From contig OX381710.1 in the NCBI GenBank assembly GCA_947462335.1, positions 32,789,004 through 32,853,003 of the forward strand: DNA of 64,000 bases, given 5' to 3'. The notes under the pieces are model-generated. The model did no database searches, was not told where the DNA came from, and was given only the letters and a program-made list of their open reading frames with translations. Shown here one piece after another: positions 1 through 11,400 of the stretch. Made by a program: the position numbers and the translations under genes. Origin of the DNA: Harmothoe impar (taxonomy: Eukaryota > Annelida > Polychaeta > Phyllodocida > Polynoidae). Position 1 is the first letter of the stretch; each line of letters opens with the position of its first letter.

Positions 1-1440
1 TATCAATATCTCGCAATAGATTGAGTCTGACAGATGCCATCTAAAGCTGCCCCCCCCCCCGACTGTAGGCCCATAGGCCCTTGGAACACAGATATTTGGG
101 GTGGACTTTTAGAGAGTTTTTTTTCAAGCCAGTGCGTTATTAAATTTCGGGAAGGGGCAGAAAATTGTTGACCCCGGCCAATGGGGGGGGGGGGGGAGGG
201 GTGACTTTCTGACCTGGGGCCCTTAATTTTCGCGACTTTCCGACCTGAGGGGCGGGGGGGGGGGGGAGACCCCTCTGCACTCCCACATGGCCAAATTTAA
301 ACAATCAACGTTATCTGTAGAAGGGTAGTCTGTTTAGGCTACAAACACATCCAGCAAAAGGTCTGCCTGTGTAATGTACAGTTACTACAGAACAGAACAA
401 TTATAAGGAGTGCCCCCCCCCCACCTCGGAGCGGGAAAACGGCATACTGACACGGGCGAGATGGGAAAAGGCGCGCACGCGAGCGTGCGCGCCTACGGCG
501 CGCACGGAACTACTTTAAGATGTATACGTGCGCGGGGGCGCACTGGTCCGCGGCTTAGCAGCTGCGTCGCTCCCTCGCTCTAAAAATGAATTGGAAGCTG
601 GAGGGAGGGAACTAGTAAATAAATCATTCTGGCATGCATTGGTTTTCCATGTATCTAGGTATAGGCCCTATATGAGTTGTAAATCCATACATTTAGGTTT
701 GGAATGATAACCATAAAATTGTGTTGAAAATGAACCAACATGTTCAGCCATATGGCTATAGCCTATATTAGCTAGTCCTAGACCTAGGGAACCCTTTTTC
801 AGTTGTTAATAATTTTGCCTACTCATTTAGGCCCACATAAACCCTTGGGTGTTTGGGGGCTGTCAATAAATGACGTCATGCTTTTTTGGACCATTTTTTA
901 CCCCCCCCCCCCCCTCCCCCTTTCCCTGTTTCATCATGCAACCCTTGATCCCCCCCCCCTAAAAGTCCCCCCCCCCCCCAACAAACATGGTATAAGCATA
1001 GAAATAGTGTGTCAGCGAAAGCTTCATTATGCCTACTCCCCATTGGGTGTATAAATGGATACCTGGTAAGTAATTTATCACTAGCTGGGGGGGGGGGGGG
1101 GGCTTGGTGGATTTTTCCCCACCTGTAATGGTGTGAGTTTGTCACAACAGACTTGAGTCGATTTATGATTTCTGTTTTTTAGCCATCATTAGTGTACAAC
1201 TTGGTTGGCACCTTGATTTATTTCATGGTGATTAGTTTAACTAAAGAATGTCATAATTCACACACACCCCTGCAATATGAAACCCTCGGCCATATTTCAC
1301 AGCCTGTCAAATCATCAAAATTGATCATCTAGCCATTATAAAATAGCTTTCTCAGTTTGATTAAGTGACAATTATTGTTAATGATAAAATTAATGGTAGT
1401 AGTGATATGCATCACTGGAGAACCAGGGCCCTTTTTCTTA
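1..1440. other. no gene seen; homopolymer-rich
   Basis: C runs at 50-60, 411-421, 901-915, 951-958 and 969-979, and G runs at about 185-197, 249-265 and 1087-1102. The short ORFs through them are low complexity. A repeat-like GGGG...ACCCC module at 100-260 resembles those near 4390, 6430 and 8080. Confidence 0.6.
470..493. repeat. CG-rich perfect hairpin
   Basis: GGCGCGCACGC, then GA, then GCGTGCGCGCC: an 11-bp perfect stem of alternating purine-pyrimidine steps with a 2-nt loop. Confidence 0.85.
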
Positions 1441-1444
1441 ATTA

Positions 1445-2310
1445 AATTTTGCGAACATCTACCCCCAACCCCACATCTAACCCAACCCCACATCTACTCC
1501 CAATCCCATATCTACTCCCAACCCCACATCTACATCAACCAACCCCCTAATCAATCAACCCCCTAACCATCATCTACCCCAACCCCACATCTACCCCACA
1601 TCTACCACCAACCCTACATCTACCCCAACCCCACATCTACGCTGACCCCACACCTACCCCCGACCCCACATCTGCCCCCGACCCCACATCTACCCCCAAC
1701 CCCTACTCCCAACCCCACATCTACCCCCAACCCCACATCAACCAGCCCCCAACCTCACATCAACCCCCCCCCCCCACACACACACACACACTCCCTGCCC
1801 TACACACGCACTCCCCTCACAGACAGACACCCCTCAACAACCCCAACCCCACATCTACCCCTACCCCGACCCCACATCTACCCCTGACCTCACATCTACC
1901 CCGACCCCGCATCTACCCCGACCCCACATCTACCCCTGACCCCACATCTACCCCCAACCCCACATCAACCAGCCCCCAACCTCACATCAACCCCCCCCCC
2001 CCCCCCCCCACACACACACTCCCTGCCCTACACACGCACTTCCCTCACAGACAGACACCCCTCAACAACCCCAACCCCACATCTACCCCTACCCCGACCC
2101 CACATCTACCCCTGACCTCACATCTACCCCGACCCCACATCTACCCCTGACCCCACATCCATCCCCTACCCCACATCTGCCCCTGACCCCACATCTACCC
2201 CTGACCCCACATCTACCCCCGACCCCAAATCTATCCCCAACCCCACATCTATCCCCAACCCCACATCTACCCCCGACCCCACATCTACCCCTAACCCCAC
2301 ATCAACCTTT
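1445..2310 (+). repeat. CACATCTACCCC-type minisatellite with a duplicated block
   Basis: Irregular repeats of CCCCAACCCCACATCTAC variants with almost no G on this strand. A block with a (CA) run and CCTGCCCTACACACGCACT occurs twice (about 1735-1920 and 1962-2140), so the array grew by a larger duplication. Confidence 0.92.
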
Positions 2311-2770
2311 TTTTCCCCAAAATGTTTCTTTCACTCGCTCCACTTTCCCACCGACAAAATCCACTGACAAAAAAAAATCTTAAAGAATGAAAATAAACAT
2401 TTCACTCGCTCGCACCATTTTTTGAAAAGTGAAATCCATTGGCCAACATTGTTTTGGGGTGTGGCCTAAGGGAGTGCTCATTTTAAACAGCAGGGCGTGG
2501 GAATCATGCACATTCGCGCCCCTTTCTAGCAAAATCCTGCCTTTAAGATGACCCCACCTTTAAGACGACCCCCTAGTTTGAGAAAAAGAATTCGTCTTGT
2601 AGGAAAAAGCAATTAAAATTGAGATCTTTTCAAGCTATTTAAACCCTGCCTTTAAGGTCCTTTAAGACGACCCCTAACTTCTGGGGAAAATTTGGACCCC
2701 TAGCGCAAGAAAATTCTCGATTTTGAAAAAAATTAGGCAAGCGAAATCCATTGACCAGAGTGGCCTAAGT
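2311..2770. mobile_element. copy of a dispersed AT-rich repeat
   Basis: CACTCGCTCCACTTTCCCA, a poly-A stretch, then GCACCATTTTTTGAAAAGTG and AAATCCATTGGCCAAC match the element at 37700-37826 in the same order. A second AAATCCATTGACCA...GGCCTAAG end lies at 2745-2766. Probably a truncated non-autonomous DNA transposon. Confidence 0.55.
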
Positions 2771-3937
2771 ATACTACAGAACTGAATCAACACCTTCCGG
2801 CACCCTCTGGACATCCTCTGTGGTTGTACAAGTTGTCAAAGGGGTGCAGCTTATACAAAAAAAAATGTTAATAAATTTTTCCCCCCAAAATGCCCTGTTT
2901 TGCTAGGTAAGGTCGGATGACCGGAAACACAATTTTTTCTTTTTGGCCTAAGCACCCTCCCCCTAATATTAAAGCGCCTTCGCTGGTCCCCCGTCCATTA
3001 GCCCCGGCACCCGCGCGGTACCAGCGAAATAAGCGCCCCCCCCCCCCCATGAAAATAATTTTATAAGCGCCCAGGGCGCTTATTACGTCGAATACGGCCA
3101 AATTCTTCACTGATATTTCCTGTTTCCCTATGACTTTCCTTTCTTTGCTCTCCCTCTTTTTCTCTGGAATAACACTTTTTATAAAACATGACGTCATGCA
3201 CTACAATACATGACCCCCCTCTCCCTTGTCATTTTTAGTCATGGTAGCCTACATGGAACCCCCTCCCCTCTCCAGCATGACGTCATTTATGGACATTTAT
3301 GGACATTTATGCTGATCACCCAGGGTGATCACAATGTCATCACCTCTGAGACACTTCTTTGTGGACTAGCATATGTTTCTGTTTTTTAAACAAGGTATCA
3401 TTTAAAAATAATTCCCCTCTCCTGCCATCATCGAGACACATGTGAGAGCACTTAAGGGCCTATATCCTTCATTCTAGATCCAATTAGGTTATAGGGCCTA
3501 CTGTGTGTATACCAGGGAGAGTATAGGAGTATAGTGTACACTCCATGGTGTAGGCCCTATACATAACAAATAACAGGCACTTCTTACACTTGTGCCTATG
3601 GTTTCAGAGACAAATGAGGTGTCTATGTTAATACAAAAAATGTACATTACTCTACCTTTATTATGTAATGTTCCAAATACTCTTTCTAGGCCTATTCCCC
3701 TTTTTATAAACACCTATGATCAAGATTAGGCCTAGTTTATATCGGCCTATCACCTGCAGTAGGCCTAAGTAGGGGCCTATGCCTACTGAATACCCGAACG
3801 TTTTGACCTAGGCCTATATCAAATGCAGTTGATAAAATGTCTTCATATGTGCTAAAAGAAACATCAATAATAAAACCACGCATGGGCCTACGACATGTGC
3901 CCAGCGACCGGCAGTCCTGGCACTGCAGTTACCGATA
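2771..3937. other. no gene seen
   Basis: Mixed unique sequence with C runs near 3038-3048 and frequent AGGCCTA words. The short ORFs show no domain or splice support. Confidence 0.5.
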
Positions 3938-4067
3938 TTTGAAACGGGCGCGAAATCTCGAACGGATGGTATGATAAATGACCGGTCCCTGAGACGACCC
4001 CTTCCCGTCATGCACCGTTCTCAGAGGCGCTCAAAACAAACCGAGATCGCAGAACCCAAGAGGACAG
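3938..4067 (+). promoter_or_regulatory. candidate GCNA promoter and noncoding first exon
   Basis: TTTGAA at 3938-3943 (like the CHR cell-cycle element) sits just before GGGCGCGAAA at 3946-3955 (E2F-like). A purine-rich stretch then ends at ACAG with donor GTGCGT (exon end 4067). The coding exon 1 has an acceptor ahead of its ATG, so a noncoding exon must exist upstream, and this is the best candidate. The link across 4.4 kb is inference. Confidence 0.25.
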
Positions 4068-4787
4068 GTGCGTATCAAATTAAAGGATTCCTCAGGATTT
4101 TGTATGATTAGTTCCGTAATATTTATGCCTACGGTCATATAGATGTACAGAGAAAGCGTATCTTACTTTTAGATAGTTGTCAACGGGTTAAAATCACTTG
4201 TAGACCTAGTTCTAATCTAATCTACCTCAGTCACTCACTGAGACTGAGTGAGTGCTCTGACAAAGTGACAGTCGGTGAGACGTGTTGAAGTTGTACAGTG
4301 ACGTTGACGTTGTAGGTCTATATAGAACTAGGATTACTATTAGGCCTAGAAGTCAGAAGATCCAGCAACAAATTGAATGAATGCATCTATTTAAAAAGGG
4401 GTCAGAACTTTTTACGGGGGGCGGGGGTTAGAAAATTTGGACCCCTCTTGGGGGTGGGGTAAAAAAAATGTACCTGTTTTGGGCCAAAAAGCCTGTGCGT
4501 TACTATGCTAGGGTGTTCCATCGAAAATAGAATCAATTAGTTATAGCAGACCTGTAGCCTTAACCTAAAAGCTCTTTATGAAAGAAGAAGATCAAAAAAA
4601 TTATTATGTCAATCGGACAATTATCAATCGTTACAGCGGCATTTGAACACAGAAAAGTACAGGGAATACCGTATTTCCTAGATTAACTTTAAGTATCATC
4701 TCTGAGAGATTCTCTCTCACGGGCTGCGCTCTCACTGGCTGCCGTTCAGAGAGGATCGGACGAGTGCACAGAGCTGCTTATAGAGGC

Positions 4788-5236
4788 TACGTATTTCCCC
4801 GTGTATAAGCCGGGGCCCGTGTATAAGCCTGCCCCGTGTATAAGCCTGGGCAAAAGGAGACTTAGTGTTGTATAAGCCGGGCCCCGAGTATAAGCCTGGG
4901 GGTGTAATATATAGATCTACTCAATAAAAATCATATTTCAGACCATAACTCCACTTCTACTTATAGTATTTATATAATTCTTTCGGCTATGTGACCCCTA
5001 TTTACTCCATTTATGTATATAGCCATTTTAAAAAGAGAAAAAGCTTAATTTGGTAAGAAAATTATTGGAAATGTTACAGGAAATGTGTCGGAATAGTAGG
5101 TAATTGAGAAAATTGTAAGAAGGTATCAGGGTGTTTCTACAGTTAAAGGAATATAAGCCTGCCCCGTGTATAAGCCTGGTCAGTTTAGCACTTAATACTT
5201 GTATAAGCCCGGGCTTATACACGGGGAAATACGGTA
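4788..5236. mobile_element. inverted-repeat element with GTATAAGCC ends
   Basis: Left end TACGTATTTCCCCGTGTATA and right end (reverse complement) TACCGTATTTCCCCGTGTAT. The unit GTGTATAAGCC recurs inside, and a perfect 20-bp palindrome GTATAAGCCC/GGGCTTATAC is at 5201-5220. No coding potential, so MITE-like. Related ends occur at 21541-21742 and 28462-28563. Confidence 0.7.
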
Positions 5237-5339
5237 TTGAAAGTCAAAGGCCATACATTAGCTATACAATAGAAATTGAGACAGAGAGGGCAATGTTTTA
5301 GCATGTACTACTTTAATTCAAGCAATAACTGAATAAGCA

Positions 5340-5825
5340 CATAAATATATACATTTTCTAAAAACTCATAGCTTGGTGATCAATATTCCTTAATTACCCC
5401 CGTCAAAAATTCAAAATGGCCGCCATGGTCGACCTCGTGATTGCTATTTCATAGATAAATGCTCAACGTACTAAGAATTGAACTAGTGTAAACATGTGAA
5501 AGCATATATATATTCTGAGAGCTCTTTTCCTGGTGATCAAATATCTATGAATAAAAAACAAATGGGATAAAAATGGCCTCCAATATGGCCGACAATACAA
5601 AATGGCGGCCGACTTTGTTTTTGCTATTTCTCGGACAAATGCATGGCATACCAAGAATTGAACCAGTATAAATTAATCACTTTAAACAGGTAAAAGTGTA
5701 TATATTCTGAAAGCTCTTTTCCTGCTGATTAATTATATATAAATAATAAACAGATGGGTTAAAAATGGCTTCCAATATGGCTGCAAAATAAAATGGCGGC
5801 CGACGTCGCCCCCAGGCAGTGCAGA
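5340..5825. repeat. degenerate tandem repeat, about 190-bp unit
   Basis: Three diverged units carry the series TATATTCTGA, AGCTCTTTTCCTG, TGATCAA, an ATGGCCGCC or ATGGCGGCCGAC box, TTTGCTATTTC and CAAGAATTGAACC. The last unit ends at CGACGTCGCCCCCAGGCAG. Confidence 0.75.
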
Positions 5826-7443
5826 GATGCCTTTACCTTTTTCTTTCTCCTATCCTCAATTTTTGGAATATGATAGACATAAAGACATCTTTGGAAAGCT
5901 AAGATACATGGCAATAAATGGCCCTATCTGGTGAAACAGCATGGATGAGTCTTGGTGGTGAAATATGGGGATTTGTTGCAGAAACTGCTGTATCTTCTGA
6001 ACTACTTGGAGTAGAATTTCACCACTTACTTTGTAATTAGTGCCAGCATGTAAGCTATCTTCCTATTTGCTCATATTAACTATCAGAAAGATATTTTGCA
6101 TAGGAGAGCTTTATGTGTGAAGCAATGCTGAGTGAGTGTTACCCAGAGGTGCTGTCCACCAGCTGCCCAGAATTTTGACTCAACCTTACTTCACATCCAT
6201 GCCCCTAGCGCCTCAGTTAGGAAAGATGGCTTTTCACTGCTTTAGGACATGAAACTAGACAGTTAAGCGATTCTAAAACTGCTTCATTTGTGAAAAAATA
6301 TGCACTAGAAGTACCTCTATTACACTTGGGAAGAAAAAAAACGGGAAATCGAGCTCACACTTATGCGAGGTGCACTGTGTGTGGAACACCCTAACTATGC
6401 TATAAAGGGCCCTCGCGCACCAATTTTCGACCCGTAAGGGAGGGGGGGGTAAAAAATTTCGACCCATTGACAGGGGGGTGTAAAAAGGTTAGCACGCTTT
6501 GCGCGAAAGCCGACCCCTCCCTGTTGTTAAAAGATGATCACTCCCTTAAGTTAATATTGAACTAATTTAATTTGTGCCAATAAAGGCAACACTGTATGTA
6601 GCCACATGGTGTAATGTGATGGTCCCATTTTTAGCTGGGGCAGTGCCTTAAAGTATGCTTATTCTTATTATTTTCATGCTTAAGGAGAGCCCCAGTGTAA
6701 TATGAAGGTCCCATTTTTAGGTGGGACAATGCCTTAAAGTATCCTTATTTTTGCTTATTTTCGTCACAGGTACCGGTAGGTCTGATGGATTGAATTAGGT
6801 GGGGTGTACAGTTAAATCGCTAATTTTGTCGTACAGTTTCAGGGACAGGCTCAAACTATGCATTTGAGACCCAAAACTCGGGAAATCACAAAATTAATAT
6901 TTTTGGACCCCTGTGACCCATGGGGTCCGAAGATCGGCCAAATAGTGAGAAAACAGCCAAAATTCAGGCTTTTAGATTCCTACTCAAACCTCACCATGCC
7001 TTCATGAAAATGGTCAGAAACCTTCACTTGGGATTCAAAGAGAGCATTTAAAGTCATATTGTTGTGATTATAGGGGTGTTTCCCCCTCTGGGGAGGGGGT
7101 GCGTCCATGGTAAAATACTGATAAATCAGCGTTTTTGAAGGCATTTGCTCCATACAATCAGGTCCTGGTCCCTATACTGCCAAAAACCTCATCATGAACC
7201 ATAATGGAGGGCACCCTGTTTCTGTTAACTACCCCCGATTAGTTCGGATGGTTATTTCTGTAACAATATAGCCGGGCCCCACTCCTCCCGAACCACCCGG
7301 TATGTGATTACGTAAATGGGCCTGGTTCTTGGACATTGAAGTGTGACCCGGGGCAATGTTCGTCAAGCCGTGACTGGTACGAGTTCCCCGGATTTCCCCG
7401 GGTCTCAATTGTTTACAAGTAACCTCCGGTATATAAACCCCTG
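5826..7443. other. no gene seen; contains one dispersed G-rich repeat
   Basis: 6385-6545 carries GGGGGGGTAAAAAATTTCGACCC and ends GATGATCACTCCCTTA, the same modules as the short element at 21986-22068. The rest appears unique and noncoding. Confidence 0.5.
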
Positions 7444-7894
7444 CCAGGGTTGCCACCGTCAGGGAAAATGTCAGGGAAAATATTTTTCGTTCCAGGTCAG
7501 GGAAATGTCAGGGAATTTCAGATTTTTTGGCAAAATGTCAGGGAAAACAATTTTATCAGAAAATGTCAGGGCTAATAATATTTTGTCAGGGAAAATCTTT
7601 GAAATACCAAAAAAAGTCACCTGTTTCTGTATTTAACTAATTTTAAGGGAGAAAAATAATCTTAATCTTCAAAAAGGAGAGGGTAAATTTTTTGCCGGCA
7701 CATGATACCAAAAACCCCTGTTGTTAAGTAATTACCACTCGCTAAGTAGATGATAACTTTAAAAAGAATGCATATTCATAGTTGAAGGGCATTTAAAAAC
7801 ATTGGTTTTATGTCGTGATTGTCAGGGAAATTTGATATATAACGTCAGGGAAAAGTCAGGGAATTTAAAACTACCTTGTCGGTGGCAACCCAGG
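7444..7894. mobile_element. MITE-like element with internal GTCAGGG array
   Basis: Ends CCAGGGTTGCCACCG and (reverse complement) CCTGGGTTGCCACCG. Ten copies of GTCAGGG, mostly in GTCAGGGAAA, lie inside, near both ends. No ORF of note. Confidence 0.75.
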
Positions 7895-8126
7895 CTGGGT
7901 CCCTCCACTCCATTGCCCTCCTCCCTTAGAGGAGTCTGGCTTCCAGGGACTCTTTAATTGCCCTTACTTATGAACTTGGCCAACTTTAAGGCTTCATAAC
8001 TATTAAAGCTGACACGGACCCTTTTAAGCATAGTAACGCGCTGGCTTTTTGGCTCAAAACAGTTCAATTTTTTTTACCCCTCCAAGAGGAGTCCAAATTT
8101 TTTACATCCCCCCCGGTCAAGGGGTG

Positions 8127-8280
8127 AAACCTAACCACTCCCATCGAATTCAGTCATCCCCCCATTCAATTTAGACTCTCCTAATATGAAACTATTACTA
8201 AGATTGCCAAACCTAACCACTCCCATCGAATTAAGTCATCCCCCCATTCAATTTAGACTCTCCTAATATGAAACTTGTCA
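8127..8280. repeat. two-copy tandem duplication, 82-bp unit
   Basis: AAACCTAACCACTCCCATCG starts at 8127 and again at 8209; the copies differ at about one base over roughly 70 bp, so the duplication is recent. It lies just upstream of GCNA coding exon 1. Confidence 0.9.
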
Positions 8281-8469
8281 ACCCGGTTCCAACTTTGAGA
8301 AGGAGCTGGTGGACTAGTGGGGAAGGGGAGGGGAGCTTTGGACCCCTTGAGGGGATCAGGGGTGGGGGGTTCTGGTATTTCTGATTTAAGTGTGTCCTCT
8401 GCTGTCGCTACATGAATTTATTTATAACTACCAGTATTTTCAATTTATATTTTCAGATCAGGATCAACA

Positions 8470-8499
8470 ATGGCTGATTTGAATTCGACATTGCAACAG
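8470..8499 (+). CDS. GCNA: GCNA coding exon 1 (start codon)
   Basis: A TTTTCAG acceptor at 8455 precedes a short 5' UTR and ATG GCT GAT; donor GTAGGT follows CAG. It encodes MADLNSTLQQ in phase 0. It joins in frame to exon 2, and no other upstream in-frame start is evident. The presence of an acceptor before the ATG implies at least one noncoding 5' exon. Confidence 0.7.
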
Positions 8500-11400
8500 G
8501 TAGGTTTAATGTCCATTGGTCCTGCAGAGTATGTGGGCCCAACAGGTGGATTTCCTAGAAGTACACGGATGGGATTCTTCAGGTGTTTTTTTTTTAGATT
8601 TTATATCGTTTAGAATTACTGATTTACTATGATGACGAATAGGGGAGGCTCCCGTCCACCATGACGCTACCTAATCAAATGATTACTGATTTAAAAGCTA
8701 GTTAGAATGATTATAAAATCTCCAGCCTCTTTCTATTTAACGTGTATGTGGACAAAGCGGTACTCTGGAGATAGTCCAGCTGAACTGTTTATGATAGATG
8801 AGGTCGATATTAAAGTGCTGATTAACACTAACAGGTGTCTGCTGCTGGTATACACTCAATAAGGGCAGTGGGTCTGATCGACAGGGGTCTGCTGGTGTAT
8901 ACACTTAATGAGACCGGTGGTTCTGCTGATCGACAGGGGTCTGCTGCTGGTATACACTTGATGAGGGCGGTGGGTCTGGTGATCGACAGGGGTCTGCTGG
9001 TGTAGAAATTTGATCAGGTCGGTGGGTCTGCTGAGCGGCAGGGGTCTGCTGCTGGTATACACTCGATGATGGCAGTGGGTCTGCTGGTGTATACACTTGA
9101 TGAGGGCAGTGGGTCTGCTGCTGATATACACTCGAGGAGGGCAGTGGGTCTGCTGATCGACAGGGGTCTGCTGCTTGTATACACTCGATGAAGGAACTGG
9201 GTCTGCTGATCGACAGGGGTCTGCTACAGGTATACAACTGATGAGGGCAGTGGGTCTGCTGATTGACAAAGGCCTATTTGGCGAGTTGGAAATAGCAAAA
9301 AGGTTAAATTTCCCCTAAAAGGGCTATATTGTTGAAAAGGGAAAACCAAAATGGCAAAAATGTGAAATTTCCCTTAAAAGGGCCAATTTGGCTAGAAAAA
9401 AGTTCGAAATCGTTAAAAAAAAAGTGAAATTTCCGTGCTCTTTCTACTTAAAAACCTCCACATTTGTTCACAAATGACACTTTTCCCTCCGTGCTACTGG
9501 TTTAAAACCATATTTCCGAGTTTTAGAGGGATTTTTTTTTTTTTGTGATGGATGATAATTTTGGTCATGGAGATTGAGTTTGAATATTTCTTAGACTTTA
9601 AGTCCATCATTGCAGTAGATGACCAGGACTAAAAGGAGTCTGCACTTGCTTCAGAACCTTAGAATGTACCAAACTGTGACATGACATGGCATGTAGAACC
9701 TATATGAAATCTGGGCGGCATGCCAAGACTTCCCTATTACTGAAAACTTATATCATTTCGCGCTGTACATATTTTCACAGATTTTAAAATCAGCGAAAAT
9801 ATGTAGAGCGCAAATATTTATCCAATGTAGTTGTGCAGCTACCATATGTCATAATCCACAAGTTTAAATCTGCGTGAAATTGCATTTTTTTTCAGCAAAT
9901 CAGTGAAAATCTATATAAGTGAAAATATCTATGTTTACAGTACCCTATTTGTCACCTATTCTGGGCTGTAAAATCTCAGACTAAAATCTGAATTTGTTAC
10001 GATTTCAAGCAAAAACTGTTACTATTTTGGGTTACAAATACGATTTTGGGGGTGGAGTAACTTGGCATCCCTGCTTCAGTATAGGCGCCTAGTGGAATGC
10101 CTTTTAGGCCAATGAAATTATTCCCTGGCGTTCACTGCGGAATTCTTATGGTGAAACTGGTACCCATCATGACAGTTGCTTATCTCGCCAGTACCAGTGT
10201 AAGTAATGGCCGCCTGCATTTACTAGTAATAGGGGTCCCGCTAGTCATGAATAGCACCAGGACAGCGTTCGTGCATTAGTCTATGTATCAGAACAGCGTT
10301 AGTGCATCAGCTTAAGTGCATTTGCCTAGTATCAAAACTGGATTTTGCGTGGATTTCTCCACAGACTGTAAAATCAAAATGTAAAAATCCAGTGTGGCTG
10401 AACATTTATCGCATCTTTGCCCCAAAACTACCATGCCTTCATCTTTAAAAACTTTATTTCATATTTTCATATGAATTCTACGCTCTAACTTCAGCTATCT
10501 GCAAAAAATGCCCGGATCCGGTCACGTTTGAAAACACAAGGCATAGACGAAGACAAAACAAGTAAGTAATAGCCCGGTAATAGCTGTTTCATGAATGCTT
10601 ATCATGTAGTATCAATAATATTGGCGTATAACTATGTTATTAGATGTTATTAACCTATATTAAACGCCCCTTTAGGGTTGCCGTTTCACATACCCAATCT
10701 GACCAATCTGCCCGCTCCGGGGGTGCCTCTATCGGGTTACACACGTTTTTCTTCCTTTGTCAAGTCTACTTCAACCCTCAGAAATCTTTCATTTCTTTTA
10801 CACGTCTGAGAGAAAAGAAAAGCATCTATCGTTTGGACATAAATACTTCTATTTTCAAACATGTGAATTAACTTGAGATTGAAATAGACTTGATGAAGAA
10901 AGAAATACAAAGTCAATGGGAACCTCTCATAGACAGGTGCAAGATGGCGAGAGTTGGTGCGTCTTTAAGGGGAAAGTTACTAATAACTACATATACCCCG
11001 GTACTAATTCAGGTGAATAGAATTACAGACCTTGTGGATTTCTATGCTGGATGTGATTTCATTTAAATATAGCTGCATCTGTATATTGTCACATCATTTT
11101 TTGATAAATACCCTATATGGGATGCCATTTGTTATACTTGATGTCTGCTGCAAAACTAAATTTTGTGTATGAGGTATTTTTACGTAGGATTTATGGTTTG
11201 ACCTTCCTTAAACATCTCATGAACACGCAATTGGATTGTTTTATTAGTCTCTTTCATTATCGTAATATGGAACAAAAACACATCCAATAAGGTTTAATAT
11301 TTGCACATAACAGAAAATTTATTATTTGCATCTTTATTTGATATGACACTATTTCTGTCTTCTCCTCACAGAACCAAGAGACAACTTTGACATAACATCT

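Noticed and set aside
8856..9269. Two overlapping minus-strand ORFs
   Set aside because: Translation of the intron-1 minisatellite.
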